From Gordionus sp. m RMFG-2023 (Eukaryota; Nematomorpha; Gordioida; Chordodea; Parachordodidae), in assembly GCF_954871325.1 (NCBI RefSeq), contig NC_088776.1:13020052-13084051 (forward strand): a DNA stretch of 64,000 bases, given 5' to 3'. The position numbers and the translations under genes are program-made. The notes beneath the pieces were generated by a model that saw only the letters and a list, made by a program, of their open reading frames with translations, searched no databases and was not told where the DNA came from. Below, in pieces: positions 47,991 through 60,449 of this stretch (positions are counted from its first letter, which is position 1; each line of letters opens with the position of its first letter).

Positions 47991-50400
47991 GACAACATCA
48001 GGGGCGTCGCTAGCCTTTACAATCTAAGGGGGCTCAGCTTAAAAAAAATTGTGGGGGGCTACGCCTCCATCCAGCCTTCGGCCGGGTTTTATATAAATAT
48101 ATTATACATTTTTAAAATATGCTAATTCTAGACAATTATTCTGAATTTCAAATTTTGTTATTTATAATATTTTGCATACAAAATAAACTTGCAAATAAAT
48201 AATTAAAACAAAACAAGACATTCCTAAAAATAATTTTAAATACAAAATCTATTTATTACAGTATAAAATATTTTCGATTGCTGATATAAAAAAATTTTGC
48301 GTAAAGAATTACAAGTGATAAAAAAGGTTAATTAATTCATACATATGCCTCAATTGATAATGGTTTTTAAAAACCACATAAGGCTATATAATTCTAGCAA
48401 GTTACATTGACAAAAGGTAATGAAACTAATATAACTCTCTGTTACCATTTTAGACATTTATAGAATGGACTAATAAGGAAAATTTTATAGGCCTAACCAA
48501 ATCAACAATTCTTGAAGAAGAAAATATAAACGACCAATCCAAATCATAAAACTATATGGTGGCTAGAGCTTCCTCTTAGATGACATGATGGAAGCTAGAT
48601 AAGTAATCGATAAAATTTTTGTGAGATATTAAATTTCTAAAAGATTATCTTCCATTTTTTATGATATATAAACTACTACACCGTTGACCATTATTGCTTA
48701 TCTATAATATGCAATCATATGCTGTCAGCAGCTATAGTAATAATCTTAAATTACATAGTCACACAAATAATAGATGCTGGCTAATTTGCAGTCATAGCAT
48801 GACACTCATGATGGTACCCCATATCAGAATTTATTATGTTAGATAAATTGATAAAACAAAAACAAAAAATATTTAGAAGAAATTATGCAAATGAAGTTTT
48901 GAGTTATTTACACGGCAAGAATGCCATATTAGAAATGAAACATTTTGTAACTATAAACCAGACCAGAGTGATATGATGAAAGTAATTAAGATTTTATATA
49001 TTATTATTGCACCACCTCTAGCTGGTATATTATATCTTAAAATAATAATAGATTGTAATAATATCAAAAATATATTCGTATTAAAAATGTAATTTAAAAC
49101 TGTTTTTCAAAGAAGAAAAAAATAGCATTCCTAAAAACATGTAAAAAAAAGAGAAGTAAAGATATCTAATTTATTAAATCTATTGTGGGATGAATAATAA
49201 GAAGTTTAAATTTAATAATATATTTAATAAATAGATGGCGTATTTATTATCAAAAGTATTTATTATTAAAATTTTAAACTGTAATATATTATATAACTGT
49301 CAAATATGTCTGTAAAAGTGGCATTTTACCTAATATTTTATAAATAATTATATATTATAAAGGATTAAAAACTATTTATCTACTTACTTTTTATAAATAA
49401 ATAACTTATACTCATTTGGATTTGGACCTTGAAAATAATTTTAGGAAGAGATATGATAATTAAATTTAAAAATCAAAATGTAGTTGATTAGTGATTTTGA
49501 ACTCCACTAATTACAATATTAGATTTGTTAATTTTCAATTAATAAATGATTATATTTATTTAATTAAGGTTATATAATAATTTAAATAATAAAAGTCAAT
49601 TAAGCTTCAACTGTTAATGCTAAATTAATATTTGGTAAGTGATATATTTTTAACACAGAATTTGATTGCAAGCTGACAGAGTGAACATATAATTTATACG
49701 TATAATCTAATCTAATAATTAAAATAGTATTCATATAATAAAAATTTAGATATTTTTATTAATTTTTAAAGAATAAAATTAAATCGATATATTACTCAAT
49801 AGAATTATAAAAGAAATCGGGGATAATTAGAAAAATTTATTTTTAGTTCAAGGGGATATTAAGGAGCAATTTAAAAAAAAATTTTTGCTTCAGGGGGCTA
49901 TTCAAAATTTACAGGGGGCTCGAGCCCCTGAGCGACCCCTCCTAGCGACGCCACTGGACAACATAACTTAAGATTGCGATCTGCTAAACATATGTATTAA
50001 TAGTTTGGAAGAAGGTCTTGAGACAAGGAGAATAACGAATACAAAGTGACACATAAACTTAATAATGTAGTGACAAAGATGTAAATAGATACTGGCACAA
50101 TATTTACAATTCAGTCGCATCTTGTAGCTAATAAAATAGGAAGCAAAAACATATACATAAAATTAACAGGTTATGATGAAAACATGATAAAGGTTCTAGG
50201 CTTTGCACATATTGACGTAAACCATAAAGATACACTAAAATTACTTTAGCCTACATAGTGTAGAGTACAAAAAGCGCAATTCTTCTTAGGGTAGAGCTTA
50301 ATGTGTTTAAAGGTAAGGAAATTAGTAGGGAACATTGATAATAACTAAAATGATAAATCAATGTAACCTGTTAAAATGTAGCAGAAACTTCACATGATAA
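47940..50400 (+). mobile_element. LTR-retrotransposon fossil, protease region, split by a hAT
   Basis: To the right of the hAT insertion, a plus-strand reading (about 50070-50270) begins with the aspartic-protease signature DTGT and continues LVANKIGSKNIYIKLTGYDE and VLGFAHIDV. This fits a Ty3/Gypsy-type retropepsin. It is broken, no LTRs are visible, and it is likely old. The hAT at 47999-49956 interrupts the same tract. Confidence 0.55.
47999..49956. mobile_element. Non-autonomous hAT transposon, 1958 bp
   Basis: Ends CAGGGGCGTCGCTAGCC and the inverse of CAGTGGCGTCGCTAGGAGG, with a perfect 8-bp duplication GACAACAT (47991-47998 and 49957-49964). Subterminal GGGGGCT and GGGGCTC patches occur at both ends, and a TTCGGCCGGG word lies near the left end. 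The interior is AT-rich, and I see no transposase. Confidence 0.9.
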
Positions 50401-51744
50401 ACATATTTCGGTGAGGCACAGGGCCGTAGCCAGGAATTTTCTGTTAGGGGGGCCAGCTACTTACTTAGGGGGCCAATATTTTTTTAAAAATAAAACAAAT
50501 AATTAAGAATTTATATAAATTATTTGCTATTTTTATTAAAAAATTATTAATGTTATATGAATACAGAATAATACTATAATATGAACATACAAAAATAATA
50601 CTATAATATAATATAATATAATACGACGATTTTTATTTTTAAATTTTAACATAAATGAATTAAAGGATAAATTTCTTATTAAATTTTATCATAAGCCATC
50701 AATACTAAATTTTGCTTACTTTGATCTTTCATCGACCCTCTAGTGCTCGATAGAACTCTCTTTATTATAGAGAAATATGCCACACAAGAAGCCGTTACAA
50801 TTCTTTAAATGCATGATGATATATTTTTATACATAATATTTAGGATATTTTCAAAATTATGTATATCTTCTGCAGCTAATAATCTATAGGCCAATCTTCA
50901 TCTCATGATGTAAAGTTTCCATATTTAAGTTTAATAATTATTCTAATCGGGTCATTTTGTACGATATAAAATAATCACTATCAAGGAGGGGGGGGGGGGC
51001 AATGCATTAAAACTTGATAGATTATAATCATCTTGTGTAAATCTATCTAAAAAATTATCAACAAAGTAAAATAATTTCATACTAATTCTATTTTAAAGAA
51101 CTCTAATTGGAGTCTTTTTCGCAATCAAATTGTAATTTGGTTTCGACTAAAAAATCTTAAAAATTTATAGGCGTTTTACGTACCCTTGATGATTTGTGGG
51201 GAGTGAGTTTAAATTTTGTTAAAAGTTTTTAAGCTTTTATTCTAATCAAATCAATAGAATTATTGCTTCTTATATTTTTTAAATATATTGATAGTGGAAT
51301 CAATACAATTTTTACATCCAATTGATAAGTACCTACTGACTTTAGATACATAGTGGATCTATTAATTATTAATATCTTATAAATTATAATGGTTAATATA
51401 ATGTAATTTATATTAACGTATTGAATGAGCAGGGTTGTCAGGTCAAAATTTTCAAATTGCGGGAGAATTTGGTATTATGCGGGAGAAACATGAAAATTGC
51501 GGTAGAAATATAACAATTGCTAAAAAATAAAATTTTGCGGGCAGCTTCGGCCGGGATTTTGAATTGACTTAATTATCCGCCTATTATTTTTTATAATTAG
51601 TTTATATAAATATAAAGTCAGTAACTATTTTTCAAAATACAATAACATCTTGATTTATTAAAATATATTAATTTATAAAAAAAACCAACGATCTTTTTTA
51701 AATATAAAAAACGATTTATTTTACAATTAAAAATATATTTTATG

Positions 51745-52527
51745 CGAATATCCCTCAAAACGACCGCAATTGGAAATCTACCGTGTGTGTGTATAACATT
51801 ATAGGGATAGGCGCTTAATTATCACTTATCACGTTTAAATACATAATAAGGTACTCCAAAATAAGATATAATACAGATGAAACTACAGTGGCGGCAATTG
51901 TACTTATCTTGTAGTACAACATTCACAGAGATACTTATCATCACAATGTTGGTAGAATCTTTTTTCCATAATAACGACTCTAATAAATGAAAATTATACT
52001 TGTAGAACAAAAATGAGCAAGGCTATCATTAATGTTTTAAGACCTAAATCCAGGAGGGCAATTCTTAACGATTTGAAAGATAGACATATATATGCTATTC
52101 TAACAGATGCATCTAATAAGGGAAATAATAAAATATTTCTCTTGATCTTCCGCTATTTCAACAAAATTAACGTCGTTTCAATAAAACTATTAAATATTTT
52201 CCCCTCAAATAGTAAAAAAACCAAAGACATACCTAACCATAATGGTAAATATATCAGATTCGAGATGATCAATAAATTGCATGTCAGCTTTCTGATCTGA
52301 TAACGCCTGAGTGAATTTGGTAAAAACAGAGTGTAATTACAGAAGTGACATTTTAAAAAATATTTTCAATAATGAATGGCAGAGGTATATTTAGGAATGA
52401 TTTCACATGTAGAATGTGCAGTTGCAATCAGAAGAATCTTAACAAAGATTCAATTATGCTGCAGATGTGTCCATCTTTACAGTTAAAAATTGACAATAAA
52501 TTTTATGGCGCCATTGTTAAAACATAA
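51745..52527 (+). repeat. Inverted duplicate arm of hAT copy 2
   Basis: It starts with a subterminal-type ACCGCAATTGGAAATCTACC segment, continues with the transposase N-terminal start (MSKAIINVLRPKSRRAILND, 52013), and ends at KIDNKFYGAI near 52510, the same break point as in copy 1. The shared break shows that the duplication predates the spread of the family. Confidence 0.8.
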
Positions 52528-52559
52528 TTATATTTTATTTGAGATTTAAATAATATAAC

Positions 52560-53700
52560 TAAATGTTTACCGTCGTTATTGAGATTATAAAATTTCTGGC
52601 ATGACATATTATACATTATTTAACCATTAGCTCGTTCTCTAATGTTGTTAAATCCGATTTCTCTCCTTTTTCCAGGCAGTCCTCTTCAGGCTAAAAATGC
52701 GCTCGGATGAGGCATTAGAATGAGGTAAGGAGAAGTTTTGGCGAATCATAAAAAATAGAGAGAATTACAAACTCTTCATACAAGACATCAATGTCTTTCA
52801 GTATTTTTTAACCAGGTCATAATATTTATACAATTGTAAATAGAGTTATTAAAATAAAATTTTGATTGTAAATATTCTAAAATTGTCCTAATAAAAATAT
52901 TTGCTTCATTTAAAAATGTATTAATTAGAGTAATATTTGAACATTTTAATATAATATTTTTAGCAATAGCGCCATAAAATTTATTATCAATTTTTAACTA
53001 TAGAGATGAACAGAACTGTAGCATGATTTTGTAAATCATTTTTAATAAAGAATATTCTGATTGCAATTGAATATTAACTGCATGCAGTAGATTTCCTACA
53101 TGTGAAACGAATCCAAAATTTGCTTCTGCCATTTCATACTCGAAAAAATTTTTCAAAATTTTAGGACAGCCTTTAAATTCTTTATTTAATAAGTATTTTT
53201 TTAAGGGTTTGTAAAATTTTAAAATTCTATCGATGGCAGGTATTAATGACAACCATCTGATAGGTATATATCGCAACAACTCACACCATTCCAAGTCAGA
53301 CAGCTTCACCAACTCTTTTAATTCATTAACTCTTTTAGTTGAACTAAATTCGTTAAAACATTTCATCATAATTATTTCGACATCCACATATAGTACATTC
53401 ATTGCCTTCTTGCAAGAATTATGCAGTATATATGGCATATACAGCCAATTGGTATTAATTCATTTGTGCTGCCTCAATTCGGTAACTTTAGTTTTTGCCA
53501 AAATTTACAGAGGAATTATCAGCGCAGAAAGTTGGCATGCAAATCATTGATAACCCTGAAACAGCTATATTTACCATTATGTCGCTGGCTATATTGTTAG
53601 ATTTTTCACTATCCGAGGAAAAAATTTTAACAGTTTTATTGAAATGTTCTTATTCTTGTTGAAATTGCGATGGATCGAGGGAAATGTTTTAATATTTCCC
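52560..53700 (-). pseudogene. hAT transposase remnant, minus arm of copy 2
   Basis: The longest intact frame (52998-53438) reads MPYILHNSCKKAMNVLYVDV, then VNELKELVKLSDLEWCELLR, IRWLSLIPAIDRILKFYKPL and LQFCSSL, matching the central part of ZBED5/KIAA1586-like hAT transposases. The C-terminal SSERIFS block is damaged here (near 52690-52710). Further frame breaks make it non-functional. Confidence 0.78.
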
Positions 53701-53840
53701 TTATTAGATCACATTGTAATGATATATATATAGAGCTCTGTGAATGTTGAACTACATAATAGATGTATACGATTTTCGCAAATATAGTTTCATTTTGAGA
53801 ATATTTTTGTATTGCAATCGATGTTGATATACTCCCCTGT

Positions 53841-54061
53841 AGTGTTGTTAAACGGCTCATTTTGAGCCGATTTTTAAAAACGGCTAACTCAATATTTTTC
53901 CCTGAAAAATATAGCCTAAGCCTTGAGATTTCGCTAATAGATGTCCAAACCTTTGTTCCTTCTACAAACAATATCTTCAAACTTGAGTTAAATTATTCTG
54001 GATGAAATAGTGAGTTAGCCGTTTTTAAAAATAGGCTCAAAACGAGCCTTTTAACAGCACT
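53841..54061. mobile_element. 221-bp MITE, copy 2 (10-bp TSD, empty site known)
   Basis: Left end AGTGTTGTTAAACGGCTC; the inverse of the right end is AGTGCTGTTAAAAGGCTC. A perfect 10-bp duplication ACTCCCCTGT flanks it (53831-53840 and 54062-54071). The unoccupied version of this site is visible in hAT copy 1 at about 3775-3800 (GATATACTCCCCTGTACTGA), so the insertion and its duplication length are proven within the window. Confidence 0.95.
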
Positions 54062-54409
54062 ACTCCCCTGTACTGACTAATATGAATGAAATAATGTTGA
54101 TTTATTATAGGATAAAAATAAAACAGGATAGAAAGAAATTTACAAACTAGACATGTTTTTCGAATAAATATTTAAAATTTATTTTAAAAATATAAAAATA
54201 ATCAATTAATGTCTCAAAATTATTATTTACATATTAAAAACGTTAAAATACTTTCTTTTTTTTAAATTGTGGGAGAAATTAAAAAATTGCGGTAGATTTT
54301 TGCGGGAGATTTCCAATTACGGTAGTTTTGCGGAAGAGAGATATCTGCGTATAAACTAAAAAATTTCAGGAGTCTCCCGCTTATGGGAGGAGGCATGGCA
54401 ACCCTGATC

Positions 54410-55260
54410 ATGAGTGCTAACCTTGAATAAAAAGTTCTATTAGAAAATTAAACTAATACTTCACCAATAACCTCAAAATTAACATAGATGCGAGATGTTT
54501 CTAAATGACCAGTCCACCTCTGGTCTAAAGGTCTCTTAAGAGTATGGCCTGCATATTTACAGGATACGCTCCTAAAAAATTATGCAATGCATTGAATATA
54601 AAAAAATTAGAAATGATAACAATATTATTATACCAATTTTGAACCACAAGATGCAACATGTGGTTGTAGCAATGTATAAAAGGAACTTTTTTATTAATTT
54701 TTTTTTAAAGTAGGGTTTGCACTCCTCCATTTTGGCCAGAGATAACATTTGCACCATCATATGCCTGGTTTATCATATTCGTCGAATTAATATTTAACTC
54801 ATTAAGTTGCTTTAAAATGCAATTAGTAATGCTTTCAGGAGAAAAACACTGTAAATTAATAATCCCTATTAAATTTTCTTGGACTTCTCCAGAAAAAAAA
54901 TATATAATTATGCTCAGGTTTTCAAAACCTGATGCATCTTTTGTCACATCAGCCTTAAGAAAAATAAAAGGCATCTCACTTTTATTATATTTATCTGAAA
55001 TATAATCAAGCATCATATCTACCATAATAGATATTACTTCGTTTTAAATCGGGTGATGTATATCGCATATTTGTATATAAATTTCGTAATTTTATTTAAT
55101 TCAGGATCTTTTTGGATAATGTATGAAAACATTGCTATAAATAGTCCGGAAATAATAAATTATGTTTTCTACATTTGCAGCATCCGTAATTTTCGTTGAA
55201 CCAGTCCCACGGAAAGGTAGCTCCTGTATGTTAAGAAATATTATGAAATCTTGATTTAAG
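54410..55260 (-). pseudogene. ZMYM1/DUF4371-type transposase, N-terminal half
   Basis: Longest frame 54705-55025: MVDMMLDYISDKYNKSEMPF, then FIFLKADVTKDASG, INQAYDGANVISGQNGGVQ. This corresponds to the 'ADEATDVSG...GYDGAANMSG' region of ZMYM1-like hAT proteins. In other frames follow IHCYNHMLHLVVQNW (54650-54690), the catalytic-core CxHxxNL-type region, and KRPLDQRWTGHLETSR (54495-54540), matching the LKRLCDTRW block. Frame breaks separate these pieces. Confidence 0.72.
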
Positions 55261-55340
55261 ATCGTAAAGATTACGATTAATTTTTTGGCTTACCAAAATT
55301 GTTGTTATCTCACTATTTTATTTACAATGCTAAAATATTC

Positions 55341-55455
55341 ACTGCTGTTTTAAATAACTGGTTATATCGGGCTTAGATAATATTATTTTGTCTAAGATCT
55401 TAATCGGACCATTTTTAAAAATCGGCCCAAATCGAGCTGTTTAGCAACACTGCAC
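55341..55455. repeat. Small palindromic MITE-like unit
   Basis: A near-palindrome whose right end (inverse GTGTTGCTAAACAGCTCGA, then GGGCCGATTTTTAAAAATGG) resembles the 221-bp MITE termini. Its left end is more diverged and no target duplication is seen. A similar unit may lie at 11693-11875. Confidence 0.45.
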
Positions 55456-55682
55456 AATAATTACGAAATTTTATAAAAATTAAATAAGACCTTTTTTATT
55501 TTAATTACGTATTTGATATATATATATCAAGTCTTGAGTAACCACTTGAATAGCTTCAGAAAATCCCGATTTTTTATGATTTGCACCCAGATCTATATCA
55601 GAGACCATCAAAAGATAATAATATTGTGATTGAACCATAATAAATAAAATAATTATCATTGAAATAAATACAATTTAAACAT

Positions 55683-55862
55683 TATAATTAAGCGCCTATA
55701 TAATGTTATACACAAACACAAAAGAAAATGATAAAATATGAATGAATGATGATTTATTATTGGATAAAAATAAAACAGGATAGGAAGAAATTTAAATAAG
55801 ACATGTTTTTCGAATAAATATTTAAAATTTATTTTAAAAATATAAAAATAATCAATTATAAA
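55683..55862. repeat. Deleted fragment of the palindromic-hAT family
   Basis: The left part (AATTAAGCGCCTAT, then AATGTTATACACA) is the inverse of sequence at about 51785-51825. The right part (GATTTATTATTGGATAAAAA onward) matches 3815-3910 directly. The two are adjacent here, an arrangement expected of the non-palindromic ancestor's right half. Confidence 0.6.
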
Positions 55863-56635
55863 ATTTTTTTTTAAATTTGAGGGGGGGGGCGGAAAAATTT
55901 ATGGTGGCCATTTTTGGGGGCCGAAGACTTTTTCTGAGGGAATATGTAATAAATAATATATTTCATTAAAAGTGCAAAAATCTTTAAAAAAAATTTTGAA
56001 AAAAGTTTGAAGTAAGTTTGATCCATAAGAATGAATATAATATATAATACTTCCAACGTTTGATATTATTCTATATTCTTCATTTTATTCCGATTAATTC
56101 CGAATACTATTATTTATATCAATAAATTTATTTTTATTACAATTATTCTATTCGATATAAATTAAAAATATAATGATAATCATTATTATGATCAAATAAT
56201 AACAAAAACAATCAAACGAGATGATGATGACAAGTTGATGGCTTAAAGACTAGATATGCAAACAGGATAACAATCGAAATATAATAATTAGAAAACCTCC
56301 CACTTGAATAAAACAAATGAGGGAATGTATATATTTATTTTAAGTTTTAGTTTTATTTTAATAATATTTAATTCAGTTTCAAAGTTTTAATGTCTTACGG
56401 TTATAATAATATAATCATTGACACAATTTATATATATATTTATACTTAGTTTTTGCTTAAATTCAGTTTATATAATCGTTTAAATTACATTTTATTTTCG
56501 TTTTGCGCTTAAAATGATTGAACATTAACTTATTGTTAAAACATTTAAATTGTTGACAAAAAGTGATATATAATGAGAGTCATATATTATATAAAGAAAG
56601 TGACATATATATTTTATTACAAGGGCAGAGTACAC
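55863..56635. other. AT-rich interval, no gene seen
   Basis: Starts with a G-rich then GGCC-containing patch (55880-55935), which looks like a TE end. The rest is AT-rich without recognisable features. Confidence 0.45.
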
Positions 56636-56639
56636 GAAT

Positions 56640-57330
56640 TAGGGGCTCTATCTATGGTAAGTCTAGATTGAAAAAGTTCAATTTAGGAGGTTGACTGATT
56701 AAAGTTTTTAATTTTTGTACCATTCTTGATGCTCTGTATCCCAAATCCATTTATCTTTGTTGATTACTTTATATAGTGGATTTGCCAGATCTTAAAAATT
56801 GTTTAAAAATTTTCAGTTAGTTAGCCATGCCCTAAAAAAGTGAAAAGTTCTTCTGAATTCTTTGATTCGGGGATGTCTATGATTGCTTTGATATTTTAAT
56901 TTATTAATTCCTATTCTATAACAAAGCAAGGCATTTTATGTTTAGGATTATGAGCCACGTTATTTCTGTTGTCACGATGGTAAAATTGTTGATACACGTT
57001 AGAACTATTATAACCCATAAAATTTTAAAACCGTTGTCTGTTGTTGTAAAATCTGTTGTGGTATTTAAAATCATAAAGGCTTATTATTATTATATCTATA
57101 ATTGTTATTATTAATTCTCTAATTGTTAATATATTTTGTAAGGAGCTCCCATCTATTTTGATCATGAAATCTGGCATAGTTATAGTCGTGAAAAATGATA
57201 ATTATTTTGGTTGTTAAATTTTTGATTGTCATAATGTGGTCATGTGCGTGTCTACCATGGTTGTCTAAACGGTTGTTTGCAATGATTATCATAACGTCTG
57301 TTGATCTAGGTATATGTACTTGCATAGGTT
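56640..57330 (-). mobile_element. LTR-retrotransposon fossil (Ty3/Gypsy-type pol piece)
   Basis: A minus-strand reading at about 56900-56700 contains IDIPESKNSEELFTFLG followed by ANPLYKVINKDKWIWD-like text, the linker between reverse transcriptase and RNase H in Ty3/Gypsy elements. Upstream of it (56950-57320) is Asn- and His-rich sequence that may be gag-derived. It is broken, no LTRs were found, and it appears old. Confidence 0.6.
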
Positions 57331-59521
57331 GTAAAATTTTGTAAAGATAAATTAAAAGAATATTTAAGGTTTTTGTCCTAGTTTGTAACTTATTTATTAT
57401 TTTTTATTATTAATGGTTGACATTTTTATCCTAGTTTGGAAATTATTTATTTTATTTATAATTAATGATTGACATTTCGATATTATCATTTTTTTTGTAA
57501 AAATGAAAATTGGATCATTAATTTTTTTTCTGCGATATTAATTTTTACATGATTAATCTTTTTTACGATGATGAATTTTTTTAACGAATTTTTTGCAAAT
57601 AAATTTTAAATAAAAGATATCTCTTGTGTTTTATAAATTCAAAATTTGGCTGATAAATTTAGAGATTTGATTAAGTTAAGTTATAGGTTGAGTATTGTTC
57701 CCTTTTAAGTATTTTTTACGCTCTAAATTTTGATTAGTTCACCCCTTTATTTTGTAAAGTTTTACTTTGGCATCCTACAGTTGCATAGATAACAGAAGTT
57801 ATAGGATTATCTGTTTGTATAGATATTGAAAAAAAATAAAATTAATAAAATCAACAAATAATGAATAAATACGTACCGATGACATGACGTAGCAATGACA
57901 TAACGTAGCGATGACATGAAGAAGTGATGACATGATGTCACAATGACGTATGAGGACATCGGAAAATTATAATATAGATAATAAGTTTTCAACTAAAAAA
58001 ATATAACAAATTTTAAAGTATGCATATATATATAACAAAAATGATTAGTTAATTTAAATACATTAATATAAAATTATATACAAAATAAAATGATATAACA
58101 AAAGGGTAAAAATACTTTTAGCTCAAAGGTTTTAACGAATTTAAGTTTAGATTTTTTTTATTTAAAAATTTAATTTAAATCAACAAATATAATGAAGCCT
58201 TTTCGGCATCATTATCGTGTCCATAAAAGATATAAAAAGACTATATTGTTTGGAAAAAGGGTAGAGCTTTTTCACTTGCAACTTTTAAATTATAATTATT
58301 TTATTATTATTTGACTTTATAATAGATTTAATCTTTTTTTGTAATAATATTTTACTAAAGATTATATTTGGCTCTATTTGATATGGATTATTACTTTAAG
58401 AAAGAAGCAATGTATTATTGGAAAGAAGATATCCATGTGCGCTATTTTTATTTAGATTCTCAAACTATACTTATGATAATCACTTAAGATGAAAGATATC
58501 ATTCACCTACAATACTTACGTGTGTCTGTCTACATCTATGTGATTTTCATTTAGGTACTCAAACTCACTCCTCATACATTCTAATGGTTCCCAAAGCCAT
58601 TCCACGATCATGACTCTCTATTTTGCAATCGAATACTCCCCACTCTAAGCTCTTTTTATTTTATTTCCGAGTTAAGCGGCGCATCTAATCTTATAAGATA
58701 GTCTACTACTCTGTTGGTACGATTCTTAATCCTCTAATAACTCCAAAATTGACAGTTTCTATTATCTTTTACCTTGTCTTTTTTAATTTTCCATAATTCT
58801 TCAAAATAAATTGAAAATATAAGTTATTTAAAATAAAATTCTATTCATATGAGTCTATCAAAATTATATATGTCATTTCAAAAATAGGAATTATTTTAAA
58901 TATGCATTAAAATTTTGTAAGATTAAAATTTTATGTTAGCTTATTATTTGAAAATTGAATGCTAATTTTAAAATCGGCGCTAATCCTGCATAAATCAATA
59001 ATTGTGCTTAATTTAAAAAAAAGGGTCCTTTATCACCCAAAGCTGCTACCTAACAATGCAACTGAGTTATGCAGTGTCTTGTATCATTTTGAATTTTTGC
59101 TAAGAATATAATTACAATCCTTTTTTATTTATGCATTGCATGTAGAATAGAATATTTAATTTTAACAATATAGTATCTTTGTCTTAAAATATGTAAAATA
59201 TTTTTTATTATAATATATTCTAAAGTAATAATAAAAAAATAGAATTTTTTTATAGATTTTGTGAAAAAAGAAGCATATGAAATATATCGATCATAAAATT
59301 GTGAGTGGTAAGAGTTAGATAAACTGTAATATTAAGGTATTCACCCAAAGATAAGGATAAAGTTGTTGATATAATATAAGGGTATACAATGGAACATATT
59401 TTAAAAATAGAACCGAATTCGGATTAAATTAATACCAATTATTTTTTTTGATCTGCCCAAGTTATATATGTATATTATAATTATCAATCCAAAAAATTAA
59501 ATTTATCTGCGTGTTTCGTAA
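57331..59521. other. AT-rich interval upstream of Derlin, with one minisatellite
   Basis: No supported gene. A short open frame at 58192-58314 starts MKPFRHHYRVHKRYKKTIL and is strikingly basic, but it has no family I recognise and no clear splice partner. The region around 58500-58760 is less AT-rich but yields no motif. Confidence 0.4.
57876..57958. repeat. Minisatellite, ~15-bp ATGACATGACGTAGC-type unit
   Basis: Four to five imperfect copies of GATGACATGACGTAGCA-like units in a row, with variants GACATAACGTAGC, GACATGAAGAAGT and GACATGATGTCAC. Confidence 0.65.
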
Positions 59522-60449
59522 ATGGCTCAAAATGATATTATGGATTGGTTTAAAGGAATACCATTGATCACAAGAATATGGTTTTCTTTATCAATTATTA
59601 TTCCATTAGCTGGAAGAATTGGTTTGCTAAATCCTTATTATATGATTTTATTATATGAGCCTACAATCAAACATTTTCAAGTATATTCAAATGTTATAAT
59701 TTATTATTATTTTATATTAGTTATGGAGACCTATAACAGCTTTGCTTTATTATCCCATATCTCCCGCAACGGGCTTTCATTATCTACTTCTGTTATATTT
59801 TCTATATAATTATTCAGTACAATTAGAGACAGGTATTTTGTTTTATTATAATACATCTTAACATGAATGCTTCCAGGAACATATGATAGAAGACCTGCAG
59901 ATTATTTATATATGCTTATGTTTAATTGGCTTTCACTTGTTATAATTGGCCTTCTTTCTAGAGTTATGGTATTCCTATGATATCTAAACATTTGTATATA
60001 ATGGTTTTTAGCTCCTTCTTGATCCTATGGTTTTGAGTATGTTATATATTTGGTGTCAATTAAATAAGGACGTTATAGTTTCATTCTGGTTTGGAACACA
60101 ATTCAAAGTCTACTATAGTTATATATTTTATAATATATTAAGAAATGATTTTAGGCAATATATCTACCATGGGTTTTAGCTGCTTTTAATATGATTTTGC
60201 AAGGAAGGTATTATTTTAATTTCAATTTAATAATTAAAAAATTATTATAGTGCCATGAGTGAAATATTGGGTATATTGGTGGGTCATCTATATTTTTTTC
60301 TTAAGTTTAAATATCCGCAAGAGATGGGTGGAAGATCATTTCTTGAAACACCAAATATTTTGTAAGTGATATTTGCCAAATTTTAATTAAAAAAATATTT
60401 ATATCAGAGACCTGCTGGCCTTGATTTTTTTATAGTGCGCACAAATTGA
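59522..60449 (+). CDS. DERL1: Derlin-1-like ER membrane protein
   Basis: Exons 59522-59680, 59721-59832, 59877-59968, 60012-60107, 60155-60207 and 60251-60361 join in frame into 207 residues plus a short seventh exon from 60408 or 60410. Introns are 40, 44, 43, 47, 43 and 46 nt. Derlins are inactive rhomboid relatives that help retrotranslocate misfolded ER proteins to p97. Visible blocks are MDWFKGIPLITRIWF, GLLNPYYM, the derlin WR motif in LWRPITALLYYP (W55-R56), YDRRPADYLYMLMFNWL, VSFWFGTQFKAIYLPWVLAAF, G178xxxG182 in GILVGHLYFF, and GGRSFLETP. Several hydrophobic spans fit the expected multi-pass topology. The C-terminus is short. The last exon runs into a MITE, with stop TAG at 60433-60435 or TGA at 60447-60449 depending on the acceptor, so the p97-binding SHP tail of human Derlin-1 is absent. 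Confidence 0.93.

Larger units (their letters stand above)
51430..54406. mobile_element. Palindromic hAT transposon, copy 2
   Basis: Ends CAGGGTTGTCAGGTC and the inverse of CAGGGTTGCCATGCC. The 8-bp flanks TGAATGAG and ATCATGAG agree at 5 of 8, so the target duplication is eroded. As in copy 1, the original left end (about 51430-51740) is followed by an inverted copy of the right half (about 51745-52527, plus strand, open frame 52013-52300). Then the minus-strand transposase remnant and right end follow (about 52530-54406). It carries the 221-bp MITE at 53841-54061. Confidence 0.86.
50419..55300 (-). mobile_element. ZMYM-type hAT transposon, split by the palindromic hAT
   Basis: Left TIR CAGGGCCGTAGCCAGG at 50419, preceded by GTGAGGCA. 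The matching right TIR was not found, so the right limit is approximate. The minus-strand transposase is in pieces. An N-terminal RG block and DUF4371-like region run from about 55250 to 54410, interrupted at 54406 by the palindromic hAT. A middle piece (YLSVGTYQLDVKI, SNNSIDLIRIKA) is at about 51370-51220. The dimerisation segment VTASCVAYFSIIKRVLSSTR is at about 50800-50740. It is a broken copy with a G-run near 50987-50999. Confidence 0.75.

Noticed and set aside
57119-57325. 68-residue His/Asn-rich minus-strand frame
   Set aside because: It lies upstream of a Ty3/Gypsy-type fossil in the same orientation and has low complexity; it is better explained as part of that remnant than as a host gene.
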